DNA of 27,900 bases from Selenomonas sp. (GTDB taxonomy: Bacteria; Bacillota; Negativicutes; Selenomonadales; Selenomonadaceae): the NCBI GenBank assembly GCA_015265235.1, contig JABZYJ010000009.1, forward strand, positions 1 to 27,900, given 5' to 3'. Below the pieces are notes generated by a model. That model ran no database searches. It worked only from the letters and a program-made list of their open reading frames with translations, and had not been told where the DNA came from. A program made the position numbers and the translations under genes. Below, in pieces: positions 24,747 through 27,900 of the stretch (positions within the stretch are counted from its first letter, which is position 1; each line of letters opens with the position of its first letter).

Positions 24747-25208
24747 TTACTTCTTCGCCTGCTCTACCGCCTTCGTGACCGCTTCCTTGAACTGGTCATA
24801 GCTGACGGTCGCTCCTGAGACAGCATCCACCTTTGCGAGATCCTTGGACGCAGTGAGCTGTTCGCCGTAGGACACAATCGCCTTGTAGGCGTTCTGTGCC
24901 TTCTTCTGCGCGCCCGGCTCCTTCCCCTCGCCGTAGTGCTCGTCCTTCTGCTTGCCCTCTTTGTCAATGCTCGTGTGAACGACCTTCTCGATCGCACCGT
25001 TCTTGATCGTGAGCTCCACGTGCGAATGTCCGAGCTTTTCGTTCTCACTGCTGTCCGCCGCATAGGTGCCGTCCTTGACGCCCGTCATATCGAGCGCGGC
25101 GGTTTTCTGCGGCTGCTCCTTCGGTGCCTGTTTCTCCTCACCGCAGCCCGCAGCGAGGACAGAGACTCCCAGTAGGAGTGCTATACCGAGGCTGAACTTT
25201 TTCTTCAT
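24747..25208 (-). CDS. FMN-binding domain lipoprotein
   Basis: Small exported flavoprotein, probably carrying covalent FMN for electron transfer at the membrane surface. The signal peptide (KKK, then a hydrophobic stretch 6-18) ends in the lipobox LAAGC with Cys22 as the lipidated residue. An FMN_bind domain (about 45-150) ends with DAVSGATVS. This fits the Dxx(S/T)GAT motif recognised by ApbE-type flavin transferases, with Thr134 as attachment site. Lys/Glu-rich linker at 24-36. It starts 2 nt after the ATPase stop and is the last gene of the ABC unit. The partner reductase or substrate is not identifiable. Confidence 0.88.
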   Translation of the reverse strand: MKKKFSLGIALLLGVSVLAAGCGEEKQAPKEQPQKTAALDMTGVKDGTYAADSSENEKLGHSHVELTIKNGAIEKVVHTSIDKEGKQKDEHYGEGKEPGAQKKAQNAYKAIVSYGEQLTASKDLAKVDAVSGATVSYDQFKEAVTKAVEQAKK

Positions 25209-25210
25209 CG

Positions 25211-25870
25211 TTATGCCGTCCTTTCCCGCATGTGTCCATGCTCAATGATAACACAGCGCTCCGCCTCGTCGCCGACTTCGGCGGAGTGTGTGACCGTCAG
25301 AATCGTATGTCCCTCGTCGTGGAGTTCATGGAAGATCTTCATAACGAGGTTCTGGTTCTTCTCATCGAGGTTGCCCGTCGGCTCATCCGCGAGGATGAGG
25401 ACGGGATAGTTGATCAGCGCACGCGCAATGCAGACGCGCTGCTGCTCACCACCCGAGAGCTGACTCGGCAGATGGCTCGCACGGTCGGCGAGGCCGACGC
25501 GTTCGAGTGCCGCCATCGCTTCGTTGCGGTCGGGCATGCTGTGGTAGTACTGTGCGACCATGATGTTCTCGACCGCCGTCAGATAGGGGATCATGTGGAA
25601 CTGCTGGAACACGATGCCGATCTTGTCACGGCGGAAGCGCGTCAGCTCCTCGCGCGTAGCATTCGTCAGCACATCGCCGTCGAGGATGACCTCACCGCTC
25701 GTCGGGCTGTCCATGCAGCCGATGATGTTCATCAGCGTCGACTTGCCCGAGCCGGAGGGACCCATGACTGCGAGCCACTCGCCTTTTTCAACATTCAGGT
25801 TGACATCGTCCAGGGCGAGCACCTTTTCGTTGTACGCCTTGGAGACGTGCTTCAGTTCAAGCAAACTCAT
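25211..25870 (-). CDS. ABC transporter ATPase (MacB/LolD type)
   Basis: Cytosolic ATPase driving the two FtsX-like permeases encoded upstream. Walker A GPSGSGKST (37-45), Q-loop at 89-90, signature LSGGEQQ (138-144), Walker B LILADEP with catalytic Glu163, and the switch His195. The 219-residue length is typical of the LolD/MacB/FtsE group, which use mechanotransmission rather than classical import channels. Starts 15 nt after the permease stop, with GAGGAG upstream. Confidence 0.95.
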   Translation of the reverse strand: MSLLELKHVSKAYNEKVLALDDVNLNVEKGEWLAVMGPSGSGKSTLMNIIGCMDSPTSGEVILDGDVLTNATREELTRFRRDKIGIVFQQFHMIPYLTAVENIMVAQYYHSMPDRNEAMAALERVGLADRASHLPSQLSGGEQQRVCIARALINYPVLILADEPTGNLDEKNQNLVMKIFHELHDEGHTILTVTHSAEVGDEAERCVIIEHGHMRERTA

Positions 25871-25885
25871 TGCTTCGTTCTCCTC

Positions 25886-27019
25886 TCATTCGCCGCGCAG
25901 GATGATCGCGGGGTCAACATTGGTCGCAATACGTACAGGCAGCAGCGACGCAAGACCTGTAACAAAGATGGACATGACGAGTGCGACAACGACAATCGTC
26001 GGCGAAAACTCAATGCCGCGTCCAAAGACGTTCATACTGACGCTCTGGGCAAAGAGATACCCAAAGCCCGACCCAAGAATGCCGCCAAGCGCACCGAGGA
26101 GGCAGCCCTCGCCGAAGAACTCTGCAACAATGTGGCGGTTATCCGCACCGAGAGCCTTCTTGAGCCCGATCTCACGGCGGCGCTCCGTCACAATCGCCAT
26201 CATCGTGGTTGAGACGCAGATCAGCGTCAATACAAGGACGACAATGGTCACGATGAGGACGAGTGCCTGCAGTTTTCCAAGCACGGTGCCCTCCGACTTC
26301 GCGATCTGCTTGACGAGCTGCGGCTCAACATTCGGCACCTGCTCATGAATTTTCGTCTCCGCGCGTGCCAGCTCATCCTGGCCCGCCACAACAGAGACCT
26401 GCGCAAGACTCAGCTCACCGGTGCGCCCCTTGATACGCTGCAGATCGGGCAGACTGACGAAGACGAAATTCTCCTCGTTGCCGCCCGTGCGTACGATGCC
26501 GGAGACGCGGTAGTCGCTCACAATCGAGCCCTCACCGCCCGAGACACTGATCGTATCCCCCGGATTCACGCGCAGTTTCGACGCGAACTCCGCGCCGAGC
26601 AGGATCTCCTTCTCCCCCGGCGTCGGCCACGCACCGCGCACCTGCCAGTAGGGGCTGACCTCCTGCAGGACATCAAAGTCCGTGCCGCCCGCCATGACGG
26701 TCTGATGATTGATGAGCAGGGTGTCGTAGAGGAACGGTGTAATGCCGACTACCTCATAGTCCGAGAGTGCCTTGCTGACCGCACTGACATCTTCCTCGTG
26801 AATCACGCCTGCATCCTTCCCCGGCAGGATGAGGAGGTTTGCCCCATAGGCACGGAACGCACGTCCCATCTGCTCCGGGACTTCCTTATATACGGTAATC
26901 ATCCCCGAGATAATCGTCGCACCGACGGCGACGGCGAGGAGAGCGATCGCCATGCGTGCGCGGCGGCGCAGCAGAGAGTTGGCGACCATGATAAAAAACA
27001 TTTTATAGCGACTCATCAT
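25886..27019 (-). CDS. FtsX/MacB-type ABC permease (second of pair)
   Basis: Membrane subunit with the MacB topology: a first membrane helix (about 23-42), a large extracytoplasmic domain (about 43-248), then three helices (about 250-274, 303-325, 341-362). The cytosolic coupling motif ERRREIGLKKALGA (279-292) contacts the ATPase. The 377-residue length fits the family. Tandem ATGs (27019, 27016) begin 3 nt after the previous stop. Paralogous to the upstream permease: both share a segment beginning SEG before the second helix and the REIGLxKALGA motif, so they may form a heterodimer. Substrate unknown. Confidence 0.93.
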   Translation of the reverse strand: MMSRYKMFFIMVANSLLRRRARMAIALLAVAVGATIISGMITVYKEVPEQMGRAFRAYGANLLILPGKDAGVIHEEDVSAVSKALSDYEVVGITPFLYDTLLINHQTVMAGGTDFDVLQEVSPYWQVRGAWPTPGEKEILLGAEFASKLRVNPGDTISVSGGEGSIVSDYRVSGIVRTGGNEENFVFVSLPDLQRIKGRTGELSLAQVSVVAGQDELARAETKIHEQVPNVEPQLVKQIAKSEGTVLGKLQALVLIVTIVVLVLTLICVSTTMMAIVTERRREIGLKKALGADNRHIVAEFFGEGCLLGALGGILGSGFGYLFAQSVSMNVFGRGIEFSPTIVVVALVMSIFVTGLASLLPVRIATNVDPAIILRGE

Positions 27020-27022
27020 TTA

Positions 27023-27900
27023 TCACCTGCCATACAGAACCTCTGCCGGCTGCAGCGACAGCAGCATGCGAATCGCAGGCACGCTCCCGATGATCAGCAC
27101 GAGCGACATCAAAACGGCAATAATCGGAATGACATACGGATTGACCGCAATGCCGGAACCGAAAACGTTCTCCCCAATGAGCTGGGCGAACCCAATTCCC
27201 ACGACATAGCCAAGGATGCCGCCGAGAATGCCCGCGATAAAGATCTCCGCGAGGACAGAGAGAACGACGGCGAGATTGGTCGCGCCAAGCGCCTTCAAAA
27301 GGCCGATCTCACGGCTGCGCTCCATGATGTTTGCGCTGATGAGGTTGCTGACACCAAGGCTCGAGGAGAGCAGGGACAGCACCGTGATCAGCAGCATAAG
27401 GAGCTGCGTCTTGTCAAGGATCTTCCCCTCGGACTCCGCGATCTGACGCACGGGGTGCGCCGCCGCGTTGTGCATGACCTCCTCGATCTGATAGGCAATC
27501 GATCCGACGTAGCTCGTGCAGTACCAGATATCATACTCCGCCTGCGAGAGCGACTTCGGATTCTCCGCCGCCCTGCGGGCAAGATCATTCTCCGGTGTCG
27601 TCATTGCACTGACCTCCACCTGATCGATCTTGCCCTGTACGCCTGCGAGTTCCTGCGCGAGCGCGAGCGAACCGACCAGCTGGTTCTCCTCATCACCGCC
27701 GCCCGAGACCGTGCCCGTGACGTGCAGCTCGCCCTGCGTGCCGTCCGGCTTCTGATAGGTGAGCGTACTTCCGGCGGAGACGCCGAGCTTCTGTGCGAGC
27801 TTCGTTCCGACGAGCACTTCATCTGTGTGCGTGTCGTCCGCCCAGTCGCCGTCCACCTGCCACCACGACTTCATGAATTTCACGCCCGTCGTGTAGAGCC
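27023..27900 (-). CDS. FtsX/MacB-type ABC permease (first of pair; N-terminus outside window)
   Basis: The frame is open to the right edge, so the start and first membrane helix are missing; about 292 codons are visible. A GTG at 27883 is in frame but lies inside the extracytoplasmic domain and is not a real start. The visible part holds the rest of that domain, then three membrane helices at the C-terminus. The coupling motif MERSREIGLLKALGA follows the first of them. The protein ends with LQPAEVLYGR. Its stop is 3 nt before the second permease. Same family and architecture as that gene, but clearly diverged. Confidence 0.92.
   Translation of the reverse strand, partial: LYTTGVKFMKSWWQVDGDWADDTHTDEVLVGTKLAQKLGVSAGSTLTYQKPDGTQGELHVTGTVSGGGDEENQLVGSLALAQELAGVQGKIDQVEVSAMTTPENDLARRAAENPKSLSQAEYDIWYCTSYVGSIAYQIEEVMHNAAAHPVRQIAESEGKILDKTQLLMLLITVLSLLSSSLGVSNLISANIMERSREIGLLKALGATNLAVVLSVLAEIFIAGILGGILGYVVGIGFAQLIGENVFGSGIAVNPYVIPIIAVLMSLVLIIGSVPAIRMLLSLQPAEVLYGR

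Noticed and set aside
27023..27883. Treating GTG 27883 as the real start of the first permease
   Set aside because: The frame is open to the window edge with LYTTG before it, and the family needs an N-terminal membrane helix that is missing. The gene is 5'-truncated by the window.

Overview
The window reads as a chromosomal core region of a diderm Firmicute of the Negativicutes, most likely Selenomonas or a close relative. The reasons are its high G+C, a Bacillus-type gene set (PrkC, RsgA, HemZ, def-fmt-rsmB-rlmN, hisS-aspS) and a phosphatidylserine synthase/decarboxylase pair. All 27 protein genes lie on the minus strand, so transcription runs from high to low coordinates. I see no rRNA, tRNA, CRISPR array, insertion sequence or phage gene, and no gene-free stretch above 300 bases. 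The largest gaps are about 148 bp (before fur), 136 bp (before the amidohydrolase), 111 bp (before pepD) and 92 bp (before the FHA genes). The genus is an inference.

Layout in order of transcription. (1) 27900-24747: two FtsX/MacB-type permeases (the first truncated by the window edge), an ABC ATPase and an FMN-binding lipoprotein, closed by a strong terminator. (2) 24635-23190: the dipeptidase pepD, with an extended -10 promoter abutting that terminator. (3) 23041-17982: a Fur-family regulator, hemZ, hisS and aspS, almost all overlapping, closed by a hairpin. (4) 17906-14495: a WecG/TagA glycosyltransferase, then a near-consensus promoter driving psd, pssA and a cellulose-synthase-like GT2, closed by a hairpin. 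(5) 14433-13320: queD and queE, two steps of 7-deazaguanine synthesis. (6) 13183-7719: amidohydrolase, def, fmt, a DUF116 membrane protein, rsmB and rlmN. (7) 7626-1: two FHA proteins, a PP2C phosphatase, a RodA/FtsW polymerase, a class B penicillin-binding protein, a PASTA Ser/Thr kinase, rsgA and rpe (cut off by the left edge).

The most striking part is block 7. Kinase, phosphatase, two FHA adaptors, SEDS polymerase and transpeptidase follow the same order as the mycobacterial fhaA-fhaB-pstP-rodA-pbpA-pknA-pknB locus. Here they sit inside the Bacillus-style def-fmt-rsmB-rlmN-prpC-prkC-rsgA-rpe operon. Successive genes overlap or nearly touch (ATGA or TGATG junctions), which suggests a coupled module for phosphorylation control of wall synthesis in a cell that also has an outer membrane.
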